The notes beneath the pieces were generated by a model. The model was not told the origin of the DNA and did no database searches. It saw only the letters and a program-made list of their open reading frames with translations. A stretch of DNA of 64,000 nucleotides from Firmicutes bacterium ZOR0006 (GTDB taxonomy: Bacteria; Bacillota_I; Bacilli_A; Culicoidibacterales; ZOR0006). The DNA lies in the NCBI GenBank assembly GCA_000798955.1, contig JTLC01000018.1, positions 1 to 64,000 on the forward strand, read 5' to 3'. Both the position numbers and the translations under genes were made by a program. Shown here piece after piece: positions 42,998 through 50,426 of the stretch (the first letter of the stretch is position 1; each line of letters starts with the position of its first letter).

Positions 42998-43192
42998 TTA
43001 GTTAATAAATAAGTTCATTCCCATTGAAATAAGGGAATCGACAACAAGGAAAAATACCATCAAAAACAAAACAAATCCTACAACTGTTGTTGTCTGACGG
43101 AACATTTCCTTTCCAGTTGGCCACTTTACTTTTTTAATTTCCTTATTTACCCCAGCTAAAAAGCTTTCTTTTTTCGTTTTAGTTTTAGTCAT
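42998..43192 (-). CDS. secE: Protein translocase subunit SecE
   Basis: 64 residues, the short single-helix form. NKEIKKVKWPTGKEM is the amphipathic signature, then a membrane helix (VGFVLFLMVFFLVVDSLI). ATG at 43192 follows AAAGAGGA; a TTG 30 bases upstream would add ten residues and lacks a site of its own. Confidence 0.96.
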   Translation of the reverse strand: MTKTKTKKESFLAGVNKEIKKVKWPTGKEMFRQTTTVVGFVLFLMVFFLVVDSLISMGMNLFIN

Positions 43193-43227
43193 TTTTTCGT
43201 CCTCTTTTTCATCTCTACTCAATATAA

Positions 43228-43380
43228 CTATTTTGTTTCTTTATGTAGCGTATGCTTGCCACATCGACGACAGAATTTTTTCATTTCTAAACGTTCTGTA
43301 TGTGTTTGCTTGTTCTTTGGTGTTGAATAATTACGACTCAAACATTCTGTGCAGACAAGTGTTACTTTATTACTAGCCAT
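43228..43380 (-). CDS. rpmG: 50S ribosomal protein L33 (zinc form)
   Basis: 50-codon gene read from the gap before secE: starts [18 protein letters not shown] and ends [11 protein letters not shown]. Two Cys pairs (CTEC and CRRC) make it the zinc-binding type. Position before secE-nusG is standard in Bacilli. Confidence 0.96.
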   Translation of the reverse strand: MASNKVTLVCTECLSRNYSTPKNKQTHTERLEMKKFCRRCGKHTLHKETK

Positions 43381-43390
43381 TTTCTCACCT

Positions 43391-43416
43391 ACTTTAGCAC
43401 GTGTTTTTCACGCTAA
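43391..43416 (-). other. Hairpin before rpmG
   Basis: TTTAGCGTG/CACGTGCTAAA imperfect stem with an A-rich loop on the minus strand, just upstream of the rpmG ribosome site. Role unknown; a clear promoter was not found in this 98-base gap. Confidence 0.4.
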
Positions 43417-43478
43417 ATAAAAGAGCCCGCGCTTGCACTCACAAACTTTCTCGGACTTCCACAATTAATTTACCACAA

Positions 43479-44045
43479 TTAAAAGTTTTTTTCAACGAGT
43501 CCGTATTGTTTTGCTTTTGTTTTTAATCTTTCTTGAATCATATTCACTTTTGTCCGCGAAATATTGAGTTCCTCGGCAATTTCACGAACTGACTTCCCTA
43601 ACAAACGACCTTGAAAGACAGCCTTTTGTTCTTGGGTCAGCATTTCTGCAAACTCATCACATTCAACTTGAAAGGCATACCCATTTTCAGTAATCGTCAA
43701 ATCTGCTTGGGTATGTTGTAAATACTGTAGTTTTTCTGATTCAAACATATACGCGTGCACTTTTTTATTATTTTTTGTTACCAGTGAAATCAATTTATTG
43801 TTAATACATGTTGTAAAATATGTTGGTACTGATGCTTTGCAATTATGATCATAGGATTTTATTGCATCAATTACGGCAAAATACATCATTGAATCAATTT
43901 CTTCTCGCGATATTGTTTGAAATTGATTGTAAAAATTATATCGGTAATTTTGAATATATGTCGTTACTAATTCATTATATGCTGCTTCATTTCCATCTTC
44001 CGCTAAATACAATAATTCTTGGTAATTAACAATTTCTGATTTCAT
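43479..44045 (-). CDS. sigH: Sigma-70 family factor, SigH-like
   Basis: 188 residues. Region 2 lies around residues 10-85 (DGNEAAYNELVTTYI; SREEIDSMMYFAVIDAIKSYD) and region 4 at 135-180 (LTQEQKAVFQGRLLGKSVREIAEELNISRTKV as a helix-turn-helix; quoted in part). The place between rlmB and rpmG is that of sigH (spo0H) in Bacillus, which controls competence and early sporulation genes. Sequence divergence is high, so the function in this organism is inference. yacP, usual between rlmB and sigH, is missing. RBS GGGGGA. Confidence 0.75.
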   Translation of the reverse strand: MKSEIVNYQELLYLAEDGNEAAYNELVTTYIQNYRYNFYNQFQTISREEIDSMMYFAVIDAIKSYDHNCKASVPTYFTTCINNKLISLVTKNNKKVHAYMFESEKLQYLQHTQADLTITENGYAFQVECDEFAEMLTQEQKAVFQGRLLGKSVREIAEELNISRTKVNMIQERLKTKAKQYGLVEKNF

Positions 44046-44082
44046 ACTAGAAAATCCCCCGACTTTTTTTGATTAAACAGTA

Positions 44083-44835
44083 TTATTTTTTTGTTGCTAC
44101 TGGATTCCGTTGGTTATACACCTCGTACATTAATAACGCTGCCGCTACTGAAGCATTTAAAGAATTTACATGCCCAACCATTGGCATTTTAACCAATAAA
44201 TCGCTCTCTTCTAACACAAGGCGAGAAATTCCTGCTCCCTCACTTCCGATAACTAAGCATGTTGGCATATCATATCGTTCTTGACGATAGTCACTTTGGG
44301 CATGTGCATCAGTGGCAACAAACCAGAGACCATCTTTTTTTAATTGTCTCATTGTTTTTACTAAATTTGTCACTTGTACGACTTTAACGTGTTCAGCAGC
44401 CCCCGTTGCTGTCTTCATTGCCGCCGTATTCACATGTACGCTTCGATGCTTCGGAATAATTATTCCGTGTGCGCCGATAGCATCAACTGTTCGCATAATC
44501 GCTCCCAAATTCCGTGAATCTTCTAATCCATCTAATAAAATAAAGAATGGCTGCTCATCACGTGCTTTCGCTAAGGCAAATAATTCCTCCATATTTGCAT
44601 AGCGGTAAGCTTCAACTTCTGCGACCACACCTTGATGTGTTCCATCTGCTAAGCGATCTAATTCCTGACGTTTCACCGAACGAACAGTCACTTTTTTCTT
44701 TCGTGCTAATTCAGTAAATTCACCAGAGTCATGAACTTTCATCGTTTCATTGATATAAAGTGTGTAGACTTTTCTTTCACTTTGTAATACTTCGGCCACA
44801 GAATTCCGACCATAAATATATTCACGTTTATTCAT
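44083..44835 (-). CDS. rlmB: 23S rRNA 2'-O-methyltransferase, RlmB-type
   Basis: 250 residues of the SpoU (SPOUT) family. The N-terminal substrate domain begins YIYGRNSVAEVL; the catalytic motifs are DGLEDSRNLGAIMRT, IGSEGAGISRLV and MVGHVNSLNASVAAALLMYE. It 2'-O-methylates a 23S guanosine (G2251 in E. coli numbering) or a tRNA. ATG at 44835 lies inside the last codons of mrnC. Confidence 0.93.
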   Translation of the reverse strand: MNKREYIYGRNSVAEVLQSERKVYTLYINETMKVHDSGEFTELARKKKVTVRSVKRQELDRLADGTHQGVVAEVEAYRYANMEELFALAKARDEQPFFILLDGLEDSRNLGAIMRTVDAIGAHGIIIPKHRSVHVNTAAMKTATGAAEHVKVVQVTNLVKTMRQLKKDGLWFVATDAHAQSDYRQERYDMPTCLVIGSEGAGISRLVLEESDLLVKMPMVGHVNSLNASVAAALLMYEVYNQRNPVATKK

Positions 44836-45226
44836 TTTTTTCACCGCTTTCAATAATTTGAATTGCTCGTTCACCCAATTCTTGGAGACGTTGTGTTTGG
44901 CCTGTCAAGTACAGATAACCAAAAATCGCTTCAAACCCTGTGCTTCGTCGATAAGTTTGCACGTCACAGTTTTTTGGTTTTGTATGACTTTGGGCGTTCC
45001 GTCCACGACGATACATATCATATTCAGTTGCCGACAACTCTTCTGTTTGGATAAGGACTTGAACAATTTGATTTTGGGCTTTGGCACTCACGAATCGTAC
45101 TGCTCCACGTTGGAGTTCCTGTGGTTTCGTAATTCCCTGATGTAACAAGTACGAACGAACGACTAAATCAAAACACGCATCACCCATATATGCGAGGGCA
45201 ATTCCATTTAATAATTTTGCTTCCAT
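44828..45226 (-). CDS. mrnC: Mini-ribonuclease III
   Basis: 132 residues. A lone RNase III catalytic domain without dsRNA-binding domain: LNGIALAYMGDACFDLVVRSYLL with the catalytic Asp, and GRNAQSH. It matures 23S rRNA in Bacilli. The start is two bases from the cysS stop with GAGG inside the cysS end. Confidence 0.95.
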   Translation of the reverse strand: MEAKLLNGIALAYMGDACFDLVVRSYLLHQGITKPQELQRGAVRFVSAKAQNQIVQVLIQTEELSATEYDMYRRGRNAQSHTKPKNCDVQTYRRSTGFEAIFGYLYLTGQTQRLQELGERAIQIIESGEKNE

Positions 45227-45228
45227 GC

Positions 45229-46578
45229 CTAAACCTCAATTCCTTGTTGCTGTAACTGCTCGCGAATCGCATCTGCTTTTGCAAAATCTTTTGCTTGTCG
45301 AGCAGCTTCTCGTTCTTGAAAAAGTACTTTCACTTCCGGAGAAAGTGGCTGTAAGTGTGTTAGTTTCAATCCTAGCACTTGATCAAACCGACTAACCAAT
45401 TGACACATTGCCTGAATTTCAGCTAACTTACCTGCTTGTCTTGTGAGTTGATTCAGTAGTTTGGCAGCCTCAAACAAGACTGTCATCGCATTTGCAGTAT
45501 TAAAATCATCATTCATTGCTGCTTCAAAATCAGTTTGTAATTTCGCGATTTTTTCATCCATATTTGGGGCAATCGTTAACGCATCTGCAAGATCCAGTTT
45601 ACGGTATGCTCCTTGGTATGCCAACGAAATCCGCTCACTGAACTTTTTAGCGCTTTCGAGTGCATCTGCTGAAAAATTAATTGGTTGTCGATAATGCGTA
45701 CTTAACATCCATGTTCGAATTGTTGTTCCATCATATTGCGTTAAAATATCACGAACTGTTTTAAAATTCCCCAGTGATTTCGACATTTTTTGATCATCGA
45801 TTTGGACAAAACCATTGTGCATCCAATATTTTGCTAATCCGTGACTAAAGCACGCATGTGCTTGGGCAATTTCATTTTCATGATGTGGGAACTTCAAATC
45901 CATCCCTCCACCGTGAATATCAATCTCCCGATGAAAATGATCATCAATCATGACTACACACTCCGTGTGCCACCCTGGACGTCCTAATGACCATGGCGAT
46001 TCCCATTTGATACCTTCAGTTGTTGCTTTCCACAAAGTAAAATCAAGTTGATTTTCTTTATTTGTGTTACTTTCAATCCGAGCACCAACAAGTAGGTCAT
46101 CAATTTTTTGATTTGATAAAGCACCATATTCAACAAGTTTAGTTACCCGAAAATACACGTCTCCTTCCTGTTCGTAAGCAAATCCCTTAACAATTAACTC
46201 CTCGATAAAGCGAATAATTTGCGGCATTGTCTCTGTTACTTTTGGCATTGACGGTGCTAAGTTCGAGCCTAATGCTTGCACATCTTCTTGGTAGGCTTTC
46301 GTAAAAGTCGACGTCAGCTCAGTCTCATCAACTGCTTGTGCAAGTGCAGCCGCAATAATTTTATCGTCGACGTCAGTAATGTTACTTACATAATCAACAT
46401 CGTATCCTAAGTATGTAAAATAATTACGCACAACATCAAAAAAGATAATTGGTCGTGCATTCCCAATATGAATATAGTTGTATACCGTTGGACCACAAAC
46501 ATACATTGAAACTTTTCCTGGTTGTATTGGTACGAAGGGCTCATTCATATTAGTCAATGAATTATAAACTGTTAGCAT
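45229..46578 (-). CDS. cysS: Cysteinyl-tRNA synthetase
   Basis: 449 residues, class I. HIGH as HIGN, KMSKS as KMSKSLGNF, and the zinc site with Cys28 in CGPTVYNYIHIG, Cys/His in RPGWHTECV and Glu in HHENEIAQA. ATG at 46578 with GGAG seven bases before; the ATG six bases upstream is too close. Slightly short for the family (about 465). Confidence 0.97.
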   Translation of the reverse strand: MLTVYNSLTNMNEPFVPIQPGKVSMYVCGPTVYNYIHIGNARPIIFFDVVRNYFTYLGYDVDYVSNITDVDDKIIAAALAQAVDETELTSTFTKAYQEDVQALGSNLAPSMPKVTETMPQIIRFIEELIVKGFAYEQEGDVYFRVTKLVEYGALSNQKIDDLLVGARIESNTNKENQLDFTLWKATTEGIKWESPWSLGRPGWHTECVVMIDDHFHREIDIHGGGMDLKFPHHENEIAQAHACFSHGLAKYWMHNGFVQIDDQKMSKSLGNFKTVRDILTQYDGTTIRTWMLSTHYRQPINFSADALESAKKFSERISLAYQGAYRKLDLADALTIAPNMDEKIAKLQTDFEAAMNDDFNTANAMTVLFEAAKLLNQLTRQAGKLAEIQAMCQLVSRFDQVLGLKLTHLQPLSPEVKVLFQEREAARQAKDFAKADAIREQLQQQGIEV

Positions 46579-46603
46579 CCTCATTCTCCTTTCATTGCCT
46601 TAC

Positions 46604-46616
46604 TATTTTACCATAA
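46604..46616 (-). promoter_or_regulatory. Possible cysS promoter
   Basis: Minus-strand TGGTAAAAT, an extended -10, about 30 bases before the cysS start. No clear -35 and no T-box-like leader. Confidence 0.4.
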
Positions 46617-46660
46617 AAAACAGTTGCGTGGTTTGCATTTTCTTTTTGCCAACCGCTTTC

Positions 46661-46691
46661 AAAAAAACGGTAGTTTTTTACCGTTTTTTTT
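46661..46691. terminator. Bidirectional terminator-like hairpin between divergent genes
   Basis: AAAAAAACGGTA/TACCGTTTTTTTT, perfect over 12 pairs, with a run of T on both strands. It directly abuts the TATAAT at 46694-46699. Confidence 0.75.
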
Positions 46692-46699
46692 GGTATAAT
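46691..46699 (+). promoter_or_regulatory. Extended -10 promoter of the SRPBCC-like gene
   Basis: TGGTATAAT on the plus strand, 30 bases before the gene; the -35 area is taken up by the hairpin and is not consensus. Confidence 0.6.
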
Positions 46700-46731
46700 T
46701 TTTAGAGAAAATTATCGTAGGAGGTGCTCCC

Positions 46732-47187
46732 ATGGCAAACCGTAAATTTGAAGCGGATCACTTATTTAGTGCAAGTCCCGAACTCGTTTTCGAGGTAATC
46801 CGTGACCTCACCTTATCGCGTATGGAACAAGTTGGAAAAGCAACACGGCGACCAAAGAAAATGGTTGGTACAACTTATGAATACGAAATGATTGTCAAAA
46901 AGCGCCCAATGTTAGCCAAATTTATTATTACTGATTTCAAACGTCCTTCGCGTTTTGCTTACGAAGTTCAAGCTGGAATTTCTGTAAATGAAACTATTTG
47001 GGAAATTGATCGTGCCGATGAAACACGAACATATGTTCATTATACTGAAATTTCGCGTGGTTCGATTGCTAAAACTGGCTGGACTTACAAGTTGGCTGGA
47101 CTATTCGTTCACCGGAAGCAAAAACAAGCAACAACACAATTATTTGCCGCAATTTATGATGAAATCATAAAACGTCAAAATCAATAA
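46732..47187 (+). CDS. SRPBCC-like (START/Bet v1-fold) protein
   Basis: 151 residues, no signal peptide or membrane helix. Opening FEADHLFSASPELVFEVI and a run of alternating strands (YEYEMIVKKRPMLAKFIITDF, RFAYEVQAGI) ending in a long helix are typical of the SRPBCC lipid/ligand-binding fold, perhaps DUF3284. No catalytic residues can be assigned. It is divergent from cysS and convergent with mutY, has GGAGG before the ATG, and is the only plus-strand gene in the first 57 kb. Confidence 0.65.
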   Translation: MANRKFEADHLFSASPELVFEVIRDLTLSRMEQVGKATRRPKKMVGTTYEYEMIVKKRPMLAKFIITDFKRPSRFAYEVQAGISVNETIWEIDRADETRTYVHYTEISRGSIAKTGWTYKLAGLFVHRKQKQATTQLFAAIYDEIIKRQNQ

Positions 47188-47189
47188 AA

Positions 47190-47228
47190 AAAGACATGCT
47201 CTTCAACAAAATGAAAGAGCATGTCTTT
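47190..47228. terminator. Bidirectional terminator between convergent genes
   Basis: AAAAAGACATGCTCTT/AAGAGCATGTCTTTTT with T runs on both strands. Confidence 0.9.
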
Positions 47229-48302
47229 TTATTTATATTTTTTTATGTCCTCAGCAACTTGTAATGGTATTTCTCCCCAAAATGCCTTAACAATTTTACG
47301 ATGACTATTTGCCATTGGATAATCAAGAAAATCAACTTGATTGATAAACGCTCCCGTTATTGGCGTTGGTAGAACATTAACATGCACAAGCCAAACTCGC
47401 ATCCACCAAATTTGGTGACTAAAAACATGGCGATATATTCCAAAATATGTCGCTTCCTGTGTACTATGGAAGTTTTTTTTGACAATTTTAGTAATATCAG
47501 CTTGATTTTCATCATGATTTTCAACTTGATATTGAGGGAGTGACCATAAATGTTGCAGAACGCCTTTTTGTCGGTTTTCAATAATTGCAATTCGATCTCC
47601 ATCTGTTAGAAGAAATGTTTCGTAATAATATATTTTTGCTGGTTTTTTTGATGCTTTGATCGGTAACTCATCTTGGTAATCGTGAATAACTGCTTGACAT
47701 TGCGAGTGTAGTGGACATTGATCACAACGAGGATTTGTTGGTGTGCAAATCAAAGCACCAATTTCAATTAATCCTTGATTAAATGCCGAAGGATTTTCTG
47801 TCGTCATCAATTCCGCTAAATATTGCTCCCACATTTTTTTCGTTGCGGGTTTACTAATATCACTAAAATCAGCTTGCATCCGTGACATCACGCGCAAAAC
47901 ATTCCCATCAACAGCTGGATATGCTTGTTGAAATGCACACGCTAAAATTGCCCCCGCCGTATAGGTCCCAATTCCAGGTAATGCAATAATTTCCGAATAT
48001 GTTTGGGGAAATACACCGTGATGTTCAATCATAATAATTTGTGCTGCTTGTTGCATATTACGCACACGACTATAATAACCAAGCCCTTCCCAAGCCTTTA
48101 ACAACTGTGATTGTGGGGCAGTTGCCAATAATTGAATCGTAGGAAATTGCTGTAAAAATCGCTCGTAATAATCAATAACACGAATGACTTGTGTTTGCTG
48201 AAGCATAATTTCACTCACCCAAATACAGTACGGATCTTGTGTTTTTCGCCAAGGCAAATCACGTTGATGTTCTTGAAACCAAGAAATAACAATTTTTTCC
48301 AT
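47229..48302 (-). CDS. mutY: Adenine DNA glycosylase MutY
   Basis: 357 residues; removes A paired to 8-oxoG. The HhH-GPD core has SEIMLQQTQ with the catalytic Glu, LPGIGTYTAGAILA and the Asp in AVDGNVLRV; the 4Fe-4S cluster is C-x6-C-x2-C-x5-C (CTPTNPRCDQCPLHSQC). The C-terminal Nudix-like domain (about 230-357) reads 8-oxoG. ATG at 48302 follows AGAGGAG; the longer frame is rejected. Confidence 0.95.
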   Translation of the reverse strand: MEKIVISWFQEHQRDLPWRKTQDPYCIWVSEIMLQQTQVIRVIDYYERFLQQFPTIQLLATAPQSQLLKAWEGLGYYSRVRNMQQAAQIIMIEHHGVFPQTYSEIIALPGIGTYTAGAILACAFQQAYPAVDGNVLRVMSRMQADFSDISKPATKKMWEQYLAELMTTENPSAFNQGLIEIGALICTPTNPRCDQCPLHSQCQAVIHDYQDELPIKASKKPAKIYYYETFLLTDGDRIAIIENRQKGVLQHLWSLPQYQVENHDENQADITKIVKKNFHSTQEATYFGIYRHVFSHQIWWMRVWLVHVNVLPTPITGAFINQVDFLDYPMANSHRKIVKAFWGEIPLQVAEDIKKYK

Positions 48303-48345
48303 GTTTTTTTCTCCTCTGATACTCACCCGAGTATTTATCCAGATT

Positions 48346-48377
48346 GAAAAACGGAACAAATTCTTGCTCCGCTTTTC
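48346..48377 (-). terminator. Hairpin between bmrD and mutY
   Basis: GAAAAGCGGAGCAA/TTGTTCCGTTTTTC, 14 pairs with two G-T, minus strand. A short T run sits in the 3' arm, so it may be a terminator or a structure within a mutY leader. Confidence 0.6.
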
Positions 48378-48434
48378 GTCTTACATCTATTGTCATGAAC
48401 TTACTCATAAAAGTCAAGTCAGTCGCACTGCACG

Positions 48435-50426
48435 CTATTGCTTTACTTGAGCTGCATACATCTGTGCATATTTCCCATCTACTGCTAATAATTGCTCATG
48501 TGTTCCTTGTTCATATACCTTGCCGGCATCGAGAACAATAATTTGATCAGCAGTCTTAATCGTAGATAAACGGTGCGCAATAATAAAGGTTGTTCGGTTT
48601 TTTTTCACAACATCTAAGGCTCGTTGGATTAATTGCTCGGTTTCTGTATCAATATTTGCGGTTGCTTCATCCAAAATCAGAATAGCTGGATCAAAAATAA
48701 TTGCTCGAACAAAGGCTAACAATTGACGTTCTCCTAAGGAAAAGTGAGCTCCCATTTCCGCAACAGGCTCATCTAATCCAAGTGGTAATTTTGCCAACAA
48801 GAATTCTGCACCAACTGCTTGGAATGCCTCAAGTACACGTGTGTGTGAAATATCTTTGCGCTCCATCACAATGTTATCATAAATTGTCCCAGCAAAAAGG
48901 ATTGGATCTTGCAACACCATACCAATATGCTCACGATATGATTGTTTATTGAGTTGGTGAAGTTCTTGTCCATCAATACGAATACTTCCACTTTGATAGT
49001 CATAGAATCGTAAAAGAACATTCATCAACGAACTTTTACCACTTCCAGTATGACCGACTAAGGCGACCGTCTGGCCTGGCTTCGCATGGAAACTAATATT
49101 TTTTAATACTTTGCGTTCAGGTACATACGCAAAATCAACGTTTTCAAAAACAATATCGCCTTGTAACTTCTCTACTATTTCTAATGCATTATTTTCTTCA
49201 GTTTCATTTAAAAATTCAAATGCACGGATAGCTCCTGAGCGCGAATCTTCATAAATTGCTAAAATATTAAATAAACTCCAGAGTGGTTCTGCCAAGCGAT
49301 TAATATAATCAACAACCGCGTAAATTGTTCCAATTGTAACACCCAGTTGCAAATTCACTGCTTGTGTTCCAAAATAAACAAGAGCTAACGTAAGTAACGA
49401 TCGTCGTACAACATGAACCATGCTTCCAGATATTCCAGCACCTAATGTCGATAATTTTCGTCGTTGATTAAAATAGCTATCTGATAACTTATCAAAATCA
49501 TGCACTGCATGTGCTTCATAATTAAATGCACGAATGACCTCAATCCCTTTTAATTGTTCATTCAAACTTGCGTTAATATCTGAATTTATCGCACGTGCTC
49601 GTAAATTATACTTTGAGGCAAAGCGTCGGTATGTCCAAATCCAGATACCTAAAACTGGTAATAGTACAAGGGCAATCGTTCCAAAAAAAGGACTGACATA
49701 GAAAATACCAATAAAAGCACCCGTAAATACTACAACACCTTGCAGGACACCAGCTATAACATTTTCATAAATCGATCGAATCGCCTCAGTATCATTGGTA
49801 ATATACGCAACAACCTTACCGTCAGCAACATTACTGAAATAATCAATAGGTAATTTTTGTAACTTTGTAAATGCTGCTCGTCGAATATCAAAAACAACAG
49901 CATTAGACAATTGACGGAATGAGAAACTTGCAAAAAATGAAGTAACTGCACCAACAGCAGCAACAAGCAAAAACAGGCCAACCGTTGCCACTAGTGGTTC
50001 TATAAATGGCTGATAAAACTGCCAGATATCTGCCTTATTTAAGGTACGACCTGTTACCTTTTGGCCATCTGTACGGACGATTGTGCCAGCTTCAATGGTG
50101 TGTTCACCGACTGGCTCATCGATAAATTGGTATGTATTATTCACAGCGACAATCGCTACTTCTTCTCCTTGCATAGCAGTTTCGTAAAAGCGTTGAGGTA
50201 CGTAATATTTACCACGATATTCAACATAGTGTGATGTCATTTTTACTGGCTCTTGGACTTGATACCACGGTTGTGTCAGTCCGCCAACTTGATTGTCTAA
50301 AATTTCACGCACAACCAAAGGTGTTAAAATCAGTGCTAACATCGAAAATGTTAAAGCAAAAACACCAACTACAACTCGCTTATAATGCTTTTTTGTATAT
50401 AGCCATAATTGCTGAAATAGTTCCAT
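48435..50426 (-). CDS. bmrD: Heterodimeric ABC multidrug exporter, BmrD-like subunit
   Basis: 663 residues: membrane domain (1-400) and ABC domain. Between TM1 and TM2 there is an extra hydrophilic region (about 45-130), the extracellular insertion that BmrD/YheH carries. The ABC domain has Walker A GHTGSGKSS, Walker B LILDEATANID with the catalytic Glu, and the switch His, but the signature is SLGERQ instead of LSGGQ. Hence this subunit supplies the working Walker site and the degenerate signature. Its ATG shares a base with the bmrC stop (TAATG). Confidence 0.88.
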   Translation of the reverse strand: MELFQQLWLYTKKHYKRVVVGVFALTFSMLALILTPLVVREILDNQVGGLTQPWYQVQEPVKMTSHYVEYRGKYYVPQRFYETAMQGEEVAIVAVNNTYQFIDEPVGEHTIEAGTIVRTDGQKVTGRTLNKADIWQFYQPFIEPLVATVGLFLLVAAVGAVTSFFASFSFRQLSNAVVFDIRRAAFTKLQKLPIDYFSNVADGKVVAYITNDTEAIRSIYENVIAGVLQGVVVFTGAFIGIFYVSPFFGTIALVLLPVLGIWIWTYRRFASKYNLRARAINSDINASLNEQLKGIEVIRAFNYEAHAVHDFDKLSDSYFNQRRKLSTLGAGISGSMVHVVRRSLLTLALVYFGTQAVNLQLGVTIGTIYAVVDYINRLAEPLWSLFNILAIYEDSRSGAIRAFEFLNETEENNALEIVEKLQGDIVFENVDFAYVPERKVLKNISFHAKPGQTVALVGHTGSGKSSLMNVLLRFYDYQSGSIRIDGQELHQLNKQSYREHIGMVLQDPILFAGTIYDNIVMERKDISHTRVLEAFQAVGAEFLLAKLPLGLDEPVAEMGAHFSLGERQLLAFVRAIIFDPAILILDEATANIDTETEQLIQRALDVVKKNRTTFIIAHRLSTIKTADQIIVLDAGKVYEQGTHEQLLAVDGKYAQMYAAQVKQ

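Noticed and set aside
43193-43222. Longer secE starting at TTG 43222
   Set aside because: The ribosome site AAAGAGGA lies between that TTG and the ATG at 43192, and the extra ten residues are not in the family.
46585-46731. T-box leader for cysS
   Set aside because: Only about 150 bases lie before the gene on that strand, no Stem I or T-box sequence is seen, and the hairpin present lies on the far side of the likely promoter.
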